Source: Miscanthus floridulus
Lineage: Eukaryota; Streptophyta; Magnoliopsida; Poales; Poaceae
Assembly: GCF_019320115.1 (NCBI RefSeq)
Contig: NC_089587.1
Span: 105,201,158-105,265,157 of the forward strand
Reading direction: 5' to 3'
DNA length: 64,000 nt
Shown: positions 1 through 12,512 of the stretch, in pieces
How positions within the stretch are numbered: position 1 is the first letter of the stretch
Layout: every line of letters begins with the position of its first letter
Position numbers and translations under genes: made by a program
Notes under the pieces: generated by a model
The model's input: the letters and a program-made list of their open reading frames with translations, nothing else
What the model was told of the DNA's origin: nothing
Databases searched by the model: none

Positions 1-1037
1 ATCTGCTTGGGAGTACGGATCAGGATCAGTATTAGTAACCCTATGATGAAGTGCAAGGAAATAAGTTAAAGCAAAACTGCATTCAAGGCAGGTTGAACAA
101 TGTGGAGATGATTACCACTCATGAAGCTAAGGAGGTTTATCCAAGATCATCAAGGTATTGATAGTGTTATGAGAGAAGGTTTTAAGTTTGGATCAAGATA
201 CCTTAGCTAAGTATTTGAAGGAGTGAAAAAAAGTGTTGGAGTAAAACCTATGTATTAGCTTTGTCAGATCAGGACAAGAGCTTTATATCCATTATGATGC
301 ACCTTATCAAGGTGTGGGATGTGTCCTTATACAAGAAGAAAAGTAGTGGCTTGTTCATTCAGTCAACTAAGGATGCGTGAGTTGAACTACCTAACATGTT
401 ATCTGGAGTTATCCATTGTGAAGCATGGAGGTACTATCTACTTGGGCATAAAAATGATGTCTAGGAGGATCACAAGAATCTATAGGACATCTTCACTAAG
501 TTGGTCTTGAGCTTGTGTTATCCTCATTGGAATGAAATTGATTATGACTTGGAAAAGTGCTATTACTTCAAGGAGCAAAGTCATGGCCATTGCCCTTAGC
601 AACGGAAAATTGTGCTAAAAAGGTTCGGGTGACCCCAAGAACTAAGAATTGTATTCCAAGTTTGAGCCACTTAATCGAAATCATTAATGTTTTGAAGATT
701 GGTGGTAGATTCTCTTTATGACCAAGAGATTCGTCAGGATTTGTTAGAAGGTGTACATATGAAGAAAGAGGTCTAATAAGTATGGACTAAAAACAAAAAA
801 ATGGCCTAGTGATTGAAGTTACCTAGGCATGGTCTAGAGAATCTGTCAAAATTTAGAATTAGTAGAGCAAGTTACTTGGGGTAAGGTCAACAGGTATGTA
901 GAGTAAGGCAGAATCCTTATCAAGAAGATGGAACTACTCGATGAAGCAAAGAAGAATCCAAAGGTGGAGAATCTATATCTCTTTGATCACCATCGTCCGA
1001 ATCTCGAGGACAAGATTCATCTTAATGGGGGTAGAAT
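1..1037 (+). pseudogene. Decayed Ty3/gypsy pol 3' end (element A)
   Basis: This is the internal tail of a plus-strand gypsy element whose 5' part lies left of the window. Near 260-500 an RNase H-like stretch can be followed across several frames, with residues like the YDA..QGVGCVL and [19 protein letters not shown] patterns of gypsy RNase H. Around 700-790 there is a remnant resembling the integrase N-terminal region. At 950-1035 the frame reads ENLYLFDHHRPNLEDKI and runs into the polypurine tract, as the C-terminus of Tekay/Del polyproteins does. Many stops and frameshifts are present, so no product is expected. The family is inferred from layout and these short matches. Confidence 0.7.
1024..1037 (+). 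other. Polypurine tract of element A
   Basis: AATGGGGGTAGAAT lies directly before the TGTAACACCC start of the LTR. This is the expected place and composition for the plus-strand DNA priming site of a gypsy element. Confidence 0.7.
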
Positions 1038-4000
1038 TGTAACACCCTAAAATTTGCTTCTTTGGAAATAGAGCTAAATTGATTTAATTTCATATTTTTG
1101 TGCTCATGAAACATAGGAAAATAATAATTTTCATTAAATTAAAATTTATCATAGGGCTTAGCAACACTGATGGTGCATTCATGTAGATGCATTTGATTTA
1201 TTTGGTTGAGTGATTTTGATTAAAATTCAAAATGGTTCGAATTGCCTTTGAAAATGAATTTGAAAATGGCTTTGAAACAAATGAAAAGAAAAAGGGGAAA
1301 TAAAAGAATTTAAAAGTGCCCTTGTAAAAGTTTATTTTTGAAAGCCTACCAAAATTGTCCATTTTGATTTGAATTGAAAAGTATATTTGAAATAATATTT
1401 GAATTTTGTTTTGGTTCAAGGTTCAAATGAATTCAAAACCTATTTGAAAAAGTATTAGGAAAACAATTTGGAAAAAGGAAAAGAGTAAACCCTCTACCCT
1501 TCTGGGCCACGGCCTGCTCTAGCCCAGCCTCACTCCTCCCCCCTTAGACCCTTCCTAAAGACAGCCTGCTCTCCCCTCCTTCCCCTCACCCCCCATGTGG
1601 CCTGAGCCAGCCCAAGTGCTCCCTCCCTGCTTTGTCTCGATTGAGGTCCAAGCTAGCCCACAGTCGACAGTAGCACGCCCATGCCCCTTGCTCCCTCTCG
1701 CTGTCACCATGGACCCGCTTCCTCTCTCTCGCTGACATGCTGGACCCACCTGTCGGCAACATCCCCTACCTCTCGTAGCTAATGCGGACTCTGTGTTGCC
1801 GTGTCTGCCACGCCCCCGACTCCTCCTTGGCGTAGCCTTCACGCCATCGCCGGCCTAATAATACCAAGCCTACACCGTGCTGCCCTCGACAAACCCTAGA
1901 ATCAAACTATAGTCGCCTCTGCTCGAGCCCTAGCCGCACCGCAACCCTAGCTTGCCACCGCCGCATGCGATTCTGCCACGGCCAAGCTCCGTCGTCCCTC
2001 TAAGCCACTCCCTAGCCTTCACAACTTGGTAAGGAAGTCCCTTGTGTCCCGCTTTGGCTCTCTCTTCATCCTTCTCTGTTCGTTCACTATCACCGAACCA
2101 AGCCGAGCCGCAAGATAGCGCATGCCACCGTATCCGTTCATCCCCTGCTTCAACCAATACCCCCATTGAGTTTGCAAGCTCGATATCTATCTCCCCATGC
2201 TACCCATTGAAGCAATCAAGCTCGAAATATCTGTTATGGTGAACTCCGATGAGGGTCAACCATGAAACCGCCGCCAAGGTCACTATTCTGGTAGGCAATC
2301 CCCTCTCTCCCTCCTTCTAATCTGACTCGTCTACTTTAGATCCAACGGCCCAAGATTCCCCGTACCCCTTCATCTACCTCTTTTGCTAAAGAGCCCCTGC
2401 CCTTTCTTCTATTCATGCCCGTAGTCCCTGGTCTATTTAAAAATCACATTTTATTTATTTTAATTTGGAAATCAAGTTCCAAAATTGCCACTACCTTTAG
2501 GAAGCCATATCTTCTCTATTTTAACTCCTATTTAGTCCATTCAAGTTGCGTTAGATTTGTAACGACATAATCTACGTATTAGTGGTATTGTTTAAAATGT
2601 TTGAAGCTTTTGAATAAAATAGTAATTTGACTAATCTATATTAGTTTTTCAATTAAAAGCAATTATGGATTTTCACCATAGTCTTTTGTAAATAAAATAA
2701 GATTAATCTTATGTTGGTTTTCTAATACAAATATAATTTGACTTAATTCAATTTAGATATTGTCTAAAGTATGTTATATATGTTTTATAATCATTCAAAT
2801 AAATGGAGTTTATAGTTTTCCTTATTCTCGAATAAAAGTAACATAGGTTTTTCACTCCGATCTTTTCTAAATAAAGTAAGATTAACTTTCTCTTGGTTTT
2901 CTAAATCAAAACTAATTTGACTTAATATGATTTAGATATTTGTATAGAATATTCTATATTTACTTTTATAAAATAAATAAAGACTATAGTTTTCTTTTCC
3001 GCGTATAAAGTAAATCTTTTGGTAGTTGTATCTTTTTCACCGTAGCTCCGATTAGCATGCTTTTCACGTCTGTGTGATCGTAGCAACGCGTAGATTTGAT
3101 TTCAAATTCTTTTTCATTGATTGGTTTATTATTCTAATATAGTTATGTTTGAATGCTATGCATGCTTGTGTGGTGCTTAATGATCTTGTACAGTCGGTGA
3201 GTTTTATGTGGTGATCAAGAAGCAGTTCGTTGGAGGCTACGAATCAATAGAAGAAGGAACTAAGTTTAAGGCAAGTATAGCATGTGATCTATCTTGTTTT
3301 TCTATTCACCTTAATATCATTTTAATCATATGCATGTGTCTACCTTGGCAACCGTAGTAATTTTCCTAGCTATTTAATATCCTAGATTCCTTGTTACCTA
3401 TGGGGTATTGCATTGGGTAGTATGATGCTAGTGCTCAACCAAAGCCATGATCTTGTAACTTGACTAATGGTATATGCAATGAACACTAAAAGATGCTTTT
3501 TAGCAACAGGGAATCAGGGGGCTAGAGCATTGGGTAGTTTTTATGGTGCTCTAGATTCCTCTCCCTAAGGACTTATCTGTAAGTGATCATTAGGGACTTA
3601 CAGTATAGCTGTGAGGACTACATGGCTCTAGCTTTTGCTCAGTATGAGGACCTTTCTAGCTTGTTAGTGGTTACCTTTATGGCACAAAAGGGGCTCCGAT
3701 AGGTATGACCTTTGCCTGCTAGGGTTGAGTGCATTTTGGTTTCTTGACCTTTTGTTAGTCACTCCCTAGAGGGGAGTTCATGCTTATTGATGGGGAAACC
3801 TAGCGGTCCTAACTTGTTAGATGAACCTTTGAAAGGCTTCTTAGTGAACCCTGCCAACCTTCCATGGTAGTGGGTCAAGAGGTTGATCACCTCGGGCGAA
3901 AGGGTAAATCACGACTCACAGTGAAAGTGTACAACTTCTACAGAGTGTAAAACTGGTATATCAGCCGTGCTTATGGTCACGAGCGGCCTTGGAACCCTTA

Positions 4001-4524
4001 CAGAATAGATAATGAACACTGATGATACTGATGATAAATATGCTCACTAATGATTATTGTTTTTGCTATTCATTATTCATGTTTACCGGATCATGTGTTT
4101 ACATGGGTTGGTGATAAACTTGTTGCTACTCAATTGCTAAAATTGTGACAATTAAAAGCTAATTGTAGTTAAACCAATGTCAGCCTTTTGAGCCTCATGA
4201 ACCCCATGTTATATTTGTTGAGTACGACATGTACTTACGCTTGCTTTATTTTTCACATATTTGGAAAAAAACCCGGATGGGTACCAGATTGCTAAAGTTT
4301 GGTGGAATTAGGCTTGTGATCAACTAGTCTGTTGTCCCTGTGGATTAGAGTCTTCACCTGAAGATTGGAGTTGTCTTTCCATCATTTGTTGTCTATGGTT
4401 ATACCCTTTATACATTGAGTATTGTCTTTCGATATTACCTTTATTTGTACCTATATGTGAGATTTGACTTCTTAGGCTCACATATGGTGTGTATCTGGTT
4501 TTGTTCTTAAAACCGAGTGCTACA
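1038..4524 (+). mobile_element. 3' LTR of element A (Tekay-like gypsy)
   Basis: The LTR begins TGTAACACCC just after the polypurine tract and is called to end at GTGCTACA (TG...CA), giving 3487 bp. It has the layout shared by the other long LTRs here: an AT-rich start, a GC-rich block at about 1490-2350, an AT-rich middle, and a 3' part with a short tract resembling the shared boundary sequence. ORF-like runs in the GC block occur on both strands and are not genes. The 5' LTR lies outside the window, so no target duplication can be checked. The right edge is inferred from the terminal motif and from resumption of unrelated LTR sequence at 4525. Confidence 0.65.
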
Positions 4525-6881
4525 AAAGGCAACACATTCTAGGGTCTTTAATGCAAAGCATGAGTCTGTAGTAATAGTGTTCTGTTGCTCTGCATGATTA
4601 TTCAAAAACCCGAGCCCTCTTTTGCTAAACACGAGCACGCGTGGGTGCACCCGACCTTGGGCCATGCTGGGCCACCGCGAAGCACGCGCAACCGTGTCGC
4701 GCTGGGCTGTCGGGCCAAAATGGTCGCCACCGGCCCTTTTCCTTTTCTAAGCATTTTCTAATTTAGTTTCTAAGGTAAACTTATAAATTCAATATAAAAT
4801 TGTGTACTTAACCAAAAATTGTTAAACCAATTTTGTTAAGTTCCTAAAATCATGATCTATCTGCTAGTATATTTTGTTCCCATAGTTTTATAATATTTTC
4901 TAGAGTTGTCTAATTAATTTGAAATGCGTAATATTGTAAAATATAAACTTATAGGAATTTTTGTGATAAATTGGTGATAGTGTTGGCTCTAAAACTTTTA
5001 CAGTAAATCCCTAACATTATTAGGTGCTCGCTGTAATTTTTATAGCTCCATAATAATTAGTTTGCTAAGGTAGCTAAGTGAGCCCTAGTTTAGAAATATA
5101 TATTTAATCAATAAAATGCTGAAACACCTTAGGATTTTAAAACTAGAATATTTTCTGGGAAACAACGCTTTATTCGACAATGTTGATATATAGACTAGTA
5201 TGTTAGTCATTAAACCTAGCTCGTTAGCTTGCGGAGCATAATCGTAATTGAGAGTTGTAGTTGTCGTTGATTAATTACATCTCTATGTTGCATCCACGTA
5301 TATCATAATAGGAACAACAATGGATCATGGAGTCAACTGAGGTAGTGGAAAAGATGATGCCTTGATGATCGTGTCACTATGATGGAATGCTAACCCTTGG
5401 TTATATCTTACCCAGGCAAGCCCTGGTGCAAAACCCCTATTATTCTGCACTTTATCTTATGCTTGTGCATTAAGTTTTAAGTCATTGAATGAAAACCACT
5501 TGCATATATATATCCTTATTCTATGAGTGCTACTTGTACATCAGGATCATGTAGATTGCTATGTTATAGGATCCGGTAGAAGTCGAGTGATTACCTATCA
5601 CTCGCGAGAGATAGGAAAGATATTATTATTGGTATTATATTACTATCACATGGAATATTTATGAATGATAATTGAAGACCGAGCGGAATGGTACTTTGGA
5701 TCTAGGCTTGGTTAGGCATTCGAGCGAGGCTCGGGTTACACTTGTTCTGCTTGTATCGGCTAAGGACTGTCCGTTCCTGTGGATTTTAGTCAGGTCACAG
5801 ACTTATTATCCTGAGCACATACTTGCTTATGGGAGCGGGAAGGTGCGTTGCTCTCTTGTCATGGGTTCCGGCTCTTTCCGAACTGATTGATTAGAGGTAG
5901 GGATGGTGGAGGTCTAAGCACCACACTGAGTCTGGGACTCAGGAGTGGGGGCTTGGAGTCTAAGTTTGGACGAGGACTAGGACCCCTTGACAGGACAGTG
6001 GTGGGCTGGTCTTGCTTGTGTTGGGGTACAAACAGGGAGTGTATTTTAGGGTACCCAGCTAGGATACATTGGTTCGTGAATCGACATGTGATACTATACT
6101 GACTTAGCTATGATCTAGCGCCGTAGTAAGAATTAGAATAAGAAAGGTGGTAAAATGGTTCTGATTGCTTACCACCTGCTTGAAAGTAGCATATGTGCTT
6201 ACATAGAATGGTTAGTTAATGAACTAATGATGACTGCTAATGAAATTGGATATAAGGACACACGTTTAGTAATGCTTCCGCAGATGCAATAACCCACAAG
6301 CCAGATAACCTTGCATATCCTTGGAGTCTTTTCTTTTCCTCCTATCGGGTAAGTCTTGCTGAATACAATCGAGTACTCAGGGTTTTATTCCCCCTATTGC
6401 AGGTGATTGGAGGATACTTAGAGCTGACTCTTGTGTGGGGAGACCTCCAAGTGGGCTCAGCAAGGATTCCTTTCATGCTACGACCGTAGTGTTTATTTAT
6501 AACCCTCACGAAAGGCTTTATAAGAAAAGATATAAAATCTGTTAGCATCTCTTGTATATAAATGTCCATTATGTTAAAGCTACACCATGTCCCTAAGTTA
6601 ATCTTGCTTCCTCTGTAACTCTGATAACATTATTATAATCTATTGTTATAATAAATTGAGGTAATATTCTGGTACTGTAATAAGGTGACGTAAGAAATGA
6701 CTTAAGAATGTTGTAAGCTTTATTCTCTCATTTGTGATCCTGATGGAAAAATGTGGATTTTTGAGTTCTCCCTTGGGGTGTGCATGACAGAACTGCATGT
6801 TTAGTGTTCTCTCTTGGGTACTTAGTGTCTAATAGAAGACAAGTACTCCTGGGAGGCATTAGATTAGACGGTTATGCCACA
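4525..6881 (+). mobile_element. Right part of a plus-strand LTR interrupted by element A
   Basis: The stretch ends in GGTTATGCCACA. Its last 700 bp match the reverse complement of 63381-64000: both share the CTTACATAGAATGGTTAG and ACTAATGATGACTGCTAAT-type segments, a GGGTAAGTCTTGC block, a 'tactcagggttt..cctattgcaggtg' block and the CTTAGTGTCTA terminal segment. It is therefore an LTR of the same family as element X but in the opposite orientation. A GC-rich block at 4620-4740 fits the LTR layout. Its start must lie left of element A, outside the window. No primer binding site follows 6881, so it is a solo LTR or a 3' LTR. Confidence 0.6.
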
Positions 6882-7772
6882 ATAGCGTGACGACGGCATG
6901 CATGGCCACATGCGGACGACACCCAACCGGGCCAGGGAGGGGATAGCGTGATGCAACGAGCAGACACGAGTATGGGACTGACACAATGGTAGTGGCAGCA
7001 TCATGATGTGAGGCAGCAGTGGGCGGACCCAATGGCAGCGGCAGCGTGAGGCAGGACAGCAGGGTGTGGGGCCAATGGCTCGCTGCGGCCGGCCTCGGCC
7101 AAGCCCAGGCAGCCCAACTGACCCAGCATGGTGATGTAGGGTGACCACACGAGACATGACCATGTGCGCAGCTTGGGGAGGCCGCCAGTGACCATGCACA
7201 TGGCAGCAACCAACCCGAGACAAGTGACGCGCATGAATTTTAAAGCACTACTCATGACCAAACCGTTGCTCCTAATCCTAAACTGGCTTCACTAGACTCA
7301 AGATGGCATATGGAACTATTAAATTGAATCATAGCACTACACCACTCCTTAACCCAATCTCTCCAAATAAATTGTTAAACATAGCAGCGTCTAGCTGTTG
7401 ACAGACTTGGAATTTTTTTTAAGTTTTGGACTGAATTTTATTTCAATTTGCGATTTCTAGGCTATTGAAAATATTACAAAGCAATATCATTTTTCAAAAG
7501 CAAATATTTCATTGTCATCTACAAAGTTTGTACTTCAAACTTTATTTAAGTATCACACACATATTATATAGTATTTTTGCGTAATAAAAATTGGTTTTAA
7601 ACCCTACTTGATATGCATGAACCATCGAACCAACTTTCGTTTAGCATTTTTATTGATCATTTTGAGTTACAGAGATTGATCTACACACTTCACCACATGC
7701 ATTAACACACAAGTATGATGCTCATGACATGTTTTAGTAGATGATTAACGGGGTAACACCGAGGGTGTTACA
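6882..7772 (-). mobile_element. Truncated 3' LTR of element X
   Basis: On the minus strand the LTR opens TGTAACACCCTCGGTG at 7772, directly after the polypurine tract, runs about 500 bp of AT-rich sequence and enters the GC-rich block at 7250-6885. It then stops at 6881, where an oppositely oriented LTR begins. The distal portion presumably lies left of the window beyond that insertion. ORF-like runs at 6859-7261 on the minus strand are GC-block artefacts. Confidence 0.65.
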
Positions 7773-7786
7773 GCTCTACCCCTTAA
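7773..7786 (-). other. Polypurine tract of element X
   Basis: The minus strand reads AAGGGGTAGAGC immediately before the TGTAACACCC LTR start. Position and composition fit the plus-strand primer of a gypsy element. Confidence 0.7.
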
Positions 7787-7789
7787 ACA

Positions 7790-8292
7790 AAATCTTGCCC
7801 CAATATTTCATATGCCTAGTGTGGCAAAAGAGAGAAGAAATAAATTTCGATTTGAACAACTACCTCGGTGAACTAGAAAGAAGGTGAGGATAATGCTTCA
7901 AGATATAACTTTTTTGCTCCCACGTCGCTTCATCCTCTGATTGATTTTGCCACTGAACTTTATAAAACTTCACCACATTGTTTCTGGTCACTCTTTCTTT
8001 TTCATCCATGATCTTGACAGGATGCTCAATATAAGACAAGTTGGGCTGGAGGGGAAGTCCTTTAATTTACATAGCTTCATTGGGAACCCACAAACATTTC
8101 TTTAACTGGGAAACATGGAAAACATTATGTACTACTGACAAAATATCTAGGAGCCAAAATCTTGCCCCAAACACCAAAGCGAACCCCACCGGACACCAAA
8201 GCCAAAATCTTGTAAGGTCCAACATAGCGAGGGGCTAACTTTCCTCAAACACCAAAGCGATGCACCCCTCTCATGGGTGACACTTTGAGATA
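7790..8292 (-). pseudogene. Integrase C-terminus with chromodomain-like tail (element X)
   Basis: The minus strand can be read, with stops, as the end of a gypsy integrase. Pieces resembling VFHVSQLKKC, then EHPVKIMDEKERVTRNNVV, then KVQWQNQSEDEATWE appear between about 8110 and 7910. The last piece matches the position and pattern of the chromodomain-like module at the end of Tekay/Del integrases, thought to direct integration to particular chromatin. The frame is interrupted and the canonical aromatic cage cannot be judged by eye. It is followed within about 130 bp by the polypurine tract, as expected for the natural polyprotein end. Confidence 0.65.
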
Positions 8293-10558
8293 CACATGAT
8301 CACCAACTTCAAATTGCAAGGGCTTTCTTCGCTTGTCCGCATAAGTCTTCTAACGACTTTGAGCAGTCTTCAAATGACTTTGAATAACACTGACTTGCTC
8401 TCGAGCTTCTTTAATAAAATTAGGTCCGAGATAACCACAATCACCGACTTCAACCAGTTAAGAGGTGTTCTACATTTCTTGCCATACAGGGCCTCAAAAG
8501 GTGCCATACGAATGCTTTCTTGATAACTATTGTTATAAGAAAACTTTGCTAGAGTCAAGCATTTGTCCCACTTTTCTGGAAAAGAGATGACACAAGCCCT
8601 CAACATATCCTCAAGTACCTGATTGACTCTTTCTATCTGACTGTCAGTTTGCGGATCACAAGCTGAACTTCTGAGGAGACTAGCACCAAGACAAAGACTG
8701 ACCCTCTATCGGAAACAATGGTAAGGGGAACTCCATGCAGGGTCACAATCCGGTCAAAATACAACTTAGCATACTTCTTGGCTAAATATCTGGTATCCAC
8801 CAGAAGGAAATGAGCAGACTTGGTAAGGCGATCCACAATGACCTAAATAGAGTCATACCCCTTTGCCGTGCGGGGCAAACCCACAACAAAGTCCATGGAA
8901 ATATCCTCCCATTTCCAAATAGGGATAGGCAAGGGCTATAGAAATCTAGGCGTACGCATATGGTCTGCCTTAACCCTTCCACAAATGTCACATTCTAAGA
9001 TGTATTTGGTAATATTCTGTTTCATATTTGGCCACCAATACAAGTGACGCAAATCATGATACATCTTGTTACTTCCTGGATGAATGGATAACTTGGAGTT
9101 ATGAGCTTCATCCAAAATCTATCTCCTAAGCTCCTCACTTGAGGGAACCACCAATCTTTTCTTAAACTTCACCACACCTTGGTCATCAACACTGAAATGA
9201 GGAGCCCACCCTTTGGCAATTAACTTCTTGATATGCGGAATTTCTGAAATATCTTGCCTTTGCTCTATAATAATCTACTCAAGTAAATCCGAGACTAGAG
9301 CAATATGGGCTAACACCTCAGAATGGTTGAGAGACAAAGATTCTTCTTCAACTTGATACGACTTCCGACTTAAGGCATTAGCTACCACATTAGCTTTTCC
9401 AGGATGGTAATGAACTTCTAAATTGCACATGATCACCAACTTCAAATTGCAAGGGGTTTCTTCGCTTGTCCACATAAGTCTTCTAATGACTTTGAGCAGT
9501 CTTCAAATGACTTTGAATAACACTGACTTGCTCTCGAGCTTCTTTAATAAAATTAGGTCCGAGATAACCACAATCACCGACTTCAACCAGTTAAGAGGTG
9601 TTCTACATTTCTTGCCATACAGGGCCTCAAAAGGTGCCATACGAATGCTTTCTTGATAACTATTGTTATAAGAAAACTTTGCTAGAGTCAAGCATTTGTC
9701 CCACTTTTCTGGAAAAGAGATGACACAAGCCCTCAACATATCCTCAAGTACCTGATTGACTCTTTCTATCTGACTGTCAGTTTGCGGATCACAAGCTGAA
9801 CTTCTGAGGAGACTAGCACCAAGACAAAGACTGACCCTCTATCGGAAACAATGGTAAGGGGAACTCCATGCAGGGTCACAATCCGGTCAAAATACAACTT
9901 AGCATACTTCTTGGCTAAATATCTGGTATCCACCAGAAGGAAATGAGCAGACTTGGTAAGGCGATCCACAATGACCTAAATAGAGTCATACCCCTTTGCC
10001 GTGCGGGGCAAACCCACAACAAAGTCCATGGAAATATCCTCCCATTTCCAAATAGGGATAGGCAAGGGCTATAGAAATCTAGGCGTACGCATATGGTCTG
10101 CCTTAACCCTTCCACAAATGTCACATTCTGAGATGTATTTGGTAATATTCTATTTCATATTTGGCCACCAATACAAGTGACGCAAATCATGATACATCTT
10201 GTTACTTCCTGGATGAATGGATAACTTGGAGTTATGAGCTTCATCCAAAATCTATCGCCTAAGCTCCTCACTTGAGGGAACCACCAATCTATTCTTAAAC
10301 TTCACCACACCTTGGTCATCAACACTGAAATGAGGAGCCTACCCTTCGGCAATTAACTTCTTGATATGCAGAATTTTTGAAACATCTTGCCTTTGCTCTA
10401 TAATAATCTGCTCAAGTAAATCCGAGACTAGAGCAATATGGGCTAACACCTCAGAATGGTTGAGAGACAAAGATTCTTCTTCAACTTGATACGACTTCTG
10501 ACTTAAGGCATCTGCCACCACATTAGCTTTTCCAGGATGGTAATGAACTTCTAAATTG
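8293..10558. repeat. Exact-length tandem duplication, 2 x 1133 bp
   Basis: Bases 8293-9425 and 9426-10558 are copies at a constant offset of 1133. The junction is sharp: copy 1 ends CTTCTAAATTG and copy 2 starts CACATGATCACC, while the outer flanks differ. I count roughly 16-20 substitutions and no indel. They fall near 8325-8360 and in 8990-9425; the central 600 bp or so looks identical. The unit covers the integrase region of element X. Confidence 0.95.
8293..10558 (-). pseudogene. Duplicated integrase region of element X
   Basis: Each unit encodes, in transcription order, the linker after RNase H (NLEVHYHPGKANVV pattern), an HHCC zinc-binding segment ([18 protein letters not shown]... with ECDICGRVK), the integrase core start ([25 protein letters not shown]), a second-Asp region (TIVSDRG) and the WDKCLTLAKFSYNNSYQES..MAPFEALYGKKCRTPL segment. 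The core is damaged after SDRGSVF by frame loss, and stops occur elsewhere. Because the duplication joins the end of one integrase to the linker of the next, a complete enzyme is not encoded. The role would have been insertion of cDNA into the genome. Confidence 0.8.
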
Positions 10559-11706
10559 TAATTCTTGATTAGCTCCTGCCATCTCCATTACCTCATATTC
10601 AACTTAGACTGAGTGAAAATATATTTAAGGCTCTTGTGATCCATATAAATATGCACTTTATTTTCCAACAAATAATGTATCCAAATTTTTAGAGCATGCA
10701 CCATAGCAGCCAGCTCTAAATCATGGGTGGGATAACTCACTTCATGGTTTTTCAACTGGCGTGAAGCATAAGCTATCGCACGTCCATCTTGCATAAGCAC
10801 ACATCCTAATCCAGTCCTTGAGGCATCGCAATATACATCAAATGGCTTGTCAATATCTGGTTGGGCAAGAATAAGAGTAGAGGTAAGAAACTTCTTTAGG
10901 GCTTGGAAAGCTTCTTCATAAGCCAGACTCCATACAAACTTGACATCTTTCTGGAGCAACTTGGTCATTGGTTGGGCTATTTTGGAGAAGTTAGGGATGA
11001 AGCGCCGATAATAACCAGTAAGACCAAGGAACTGACGGATCTAATGCACTGACTTTGGAGACTTCCAATTTAACACATCTTGCACCTTGCTTGGGTCCAT
11101 AGAGATACCCTCCAGTGTCAGAACATGTCCCAAAAACTACACTTGATCTAACCAAAACTCACACTTGCTGAATTTGGCATACAGCTTGTGTTCCCTTAAT
11201 CGAGCCATTCCTTTCTGAAGATGTTGCGCGTGCTCTTCTTTGTTCTTGGAGTATATCAAAATGTCATCAATGAACACCACTATAAACTTTTCCAACTCTG
11301 GCATAAAGACTGAATTCATGAGGTACATGAAGAATGCAGGAGCATTGGTGAGACCAAAATACATGACTAGGCACTCATAAAGCCCATACCTAGTAGAGAA
11401 AGTTGTCTTTGGTATATCTTGTGGCCGGATCTTAATTTGATGATACCTAGAATGAAGATCAATCTTAGACAACACCTTTGCACCAGCCAACTGATTAAAC
11501 AAAGTATCAATACGAGGTAAAGGATACTTATTCTTAATGGTCACCGTATTTAGAGGGCGATAATCCTCACACATCCGAAGAGTGTCATCCTTCTTCATAA
11601 AAATAGCTAGGCAACCCCATGGTGAAGAACTAGGATGGATAAAGCCTTTCTCCAATAATTCCTCTAATTGTTTCTTCATTTTTGCCAGTTCTTTAGGAGA
11701 CATGCG
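10559..11706 (-). pseudogene. Reverse transcriptase-RNase H of element X
   Basis: The RT frame at 11703-11137 (188 residues) carries the gypsy blocks in order: [70 protein letters not shown] and the catalytic FIDDILIYS, with both aspartates present. The RNase H frame at 10968-10588 (126 residues) shows [23 protein letters not shown] and [17 protein letters not shown] short gap with a stop separates the two (thumb region, about 11136-10969). The domain type matches Tekay/Del gypsy elements. This is the best preserved part of X, but it is not linked to an intact gag or integrase. Confidence 0.85.
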
Positions 11707-12512
11707 GTAGGGACGCCATGAAATAGGAGCATGCTAGGTTCTAACTCAATAGTAAACTCCACGTCCCTATCCAGTGGTAACCTAGGTAGATCTTTAGGAA
11801 AGACATCTAGAAACTCATGGACCACAGGAATAGAAGCAAGATCAAGAGAAGCTTCAAGATGAGCAACAACTGGTAAGGCTAGATCTGAGGGCATAAGGAG
11901 AGACATTCTATCCTCAGAAGAAGAAAGACATAACTCAACAACTCTCTGCTTAAGTTCAAGACTACCCCATAAACTCGCAACCAGTTCATGCCCAGAATTG
12001 CATTTATGCCTTGCCCAGGTAGCACCATGAATAGGAGGCAGTAAGTGTGAGTGGCTAGCACTAATCTAACTGTATCCATCCGAGTATTAACGCATAACTG
12101 TGCACCTAGAGTACTGATTCTATAGGCAACAAGAATAGCCATAAGAGATATATTGTGCCTCTATGCAAACCCCATGCTCATGAATGAATGTGATGCACTA
12201 GAATCAAACAACACATATGCTAAGTGGGAATCAATGGTAAACATACCAGCCATCATAGGTTCATTCTACAAAATCTCCTTAGCCTCAGTGAAGTTGACTT
12301 GTCTAGAGCAGCTTACGGACACCTTCTTCTTGATTATCATCCTCTTGACTAGACAGGAGTTGGCTGAAGGCTGGGAAGACTACACAGGCTGGTTCTGTGG
12401 ACACTCTCGAGCATAGTGGACCTTGTTGCCACACTTGAAACAAGCACCAGACTTGTTCCCCTGTCCCTGATGAGGCAGAACTTGCTATCCCTGAGGCTAC
12501 TATTGCACCTAC
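11700..12512 (-). pseudogene. Gag zinc knuckle and aspartic protease of element X
   Basis: Starting at the copia junction, the minus strand reads a CCHC knuckle, CFKCGNKVHYAREC (about 12450-12406), typical of the nucleocapsid part of gag. It continues to a retroviral-type protease region: a decayed LFDSSASHSF active-site stretch (normally D-S/T-G), then GQGINAILGMNWL..YGVVLNL near 12030-11960. After that comes the linker before RT (FLDVFPKDLPRLPLDRDVEFTIEL, about 11830-11750). Frames change several times. This is the downstream half of the gag that starts at 62903; the intervening DNA is the copia insertion. Confidence 0.75.
12508..12512. repeat. Target-site duplication, left copy (element M)
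   Basis: CCTAC here pairs with CCTAT at 61907-61911, one transition apart, on either side of copia element M. Gag of element X reads into both. Confidence 0.7.

Noticed and set aside
5672..6102. Two plus-strand frames of 71-72 codons in series
   Set aside because: They are inside an LTR whose counterpart at 63381-64000 and beyond has no such gene; no motif.
6859..7261. Overlapping minus-strand frames of 86-119 codons, Cys/His-rich
   Set aside because: Composition artefact of the GC block in the truncated 3' LTR of X; three overlapping frames with no family match.
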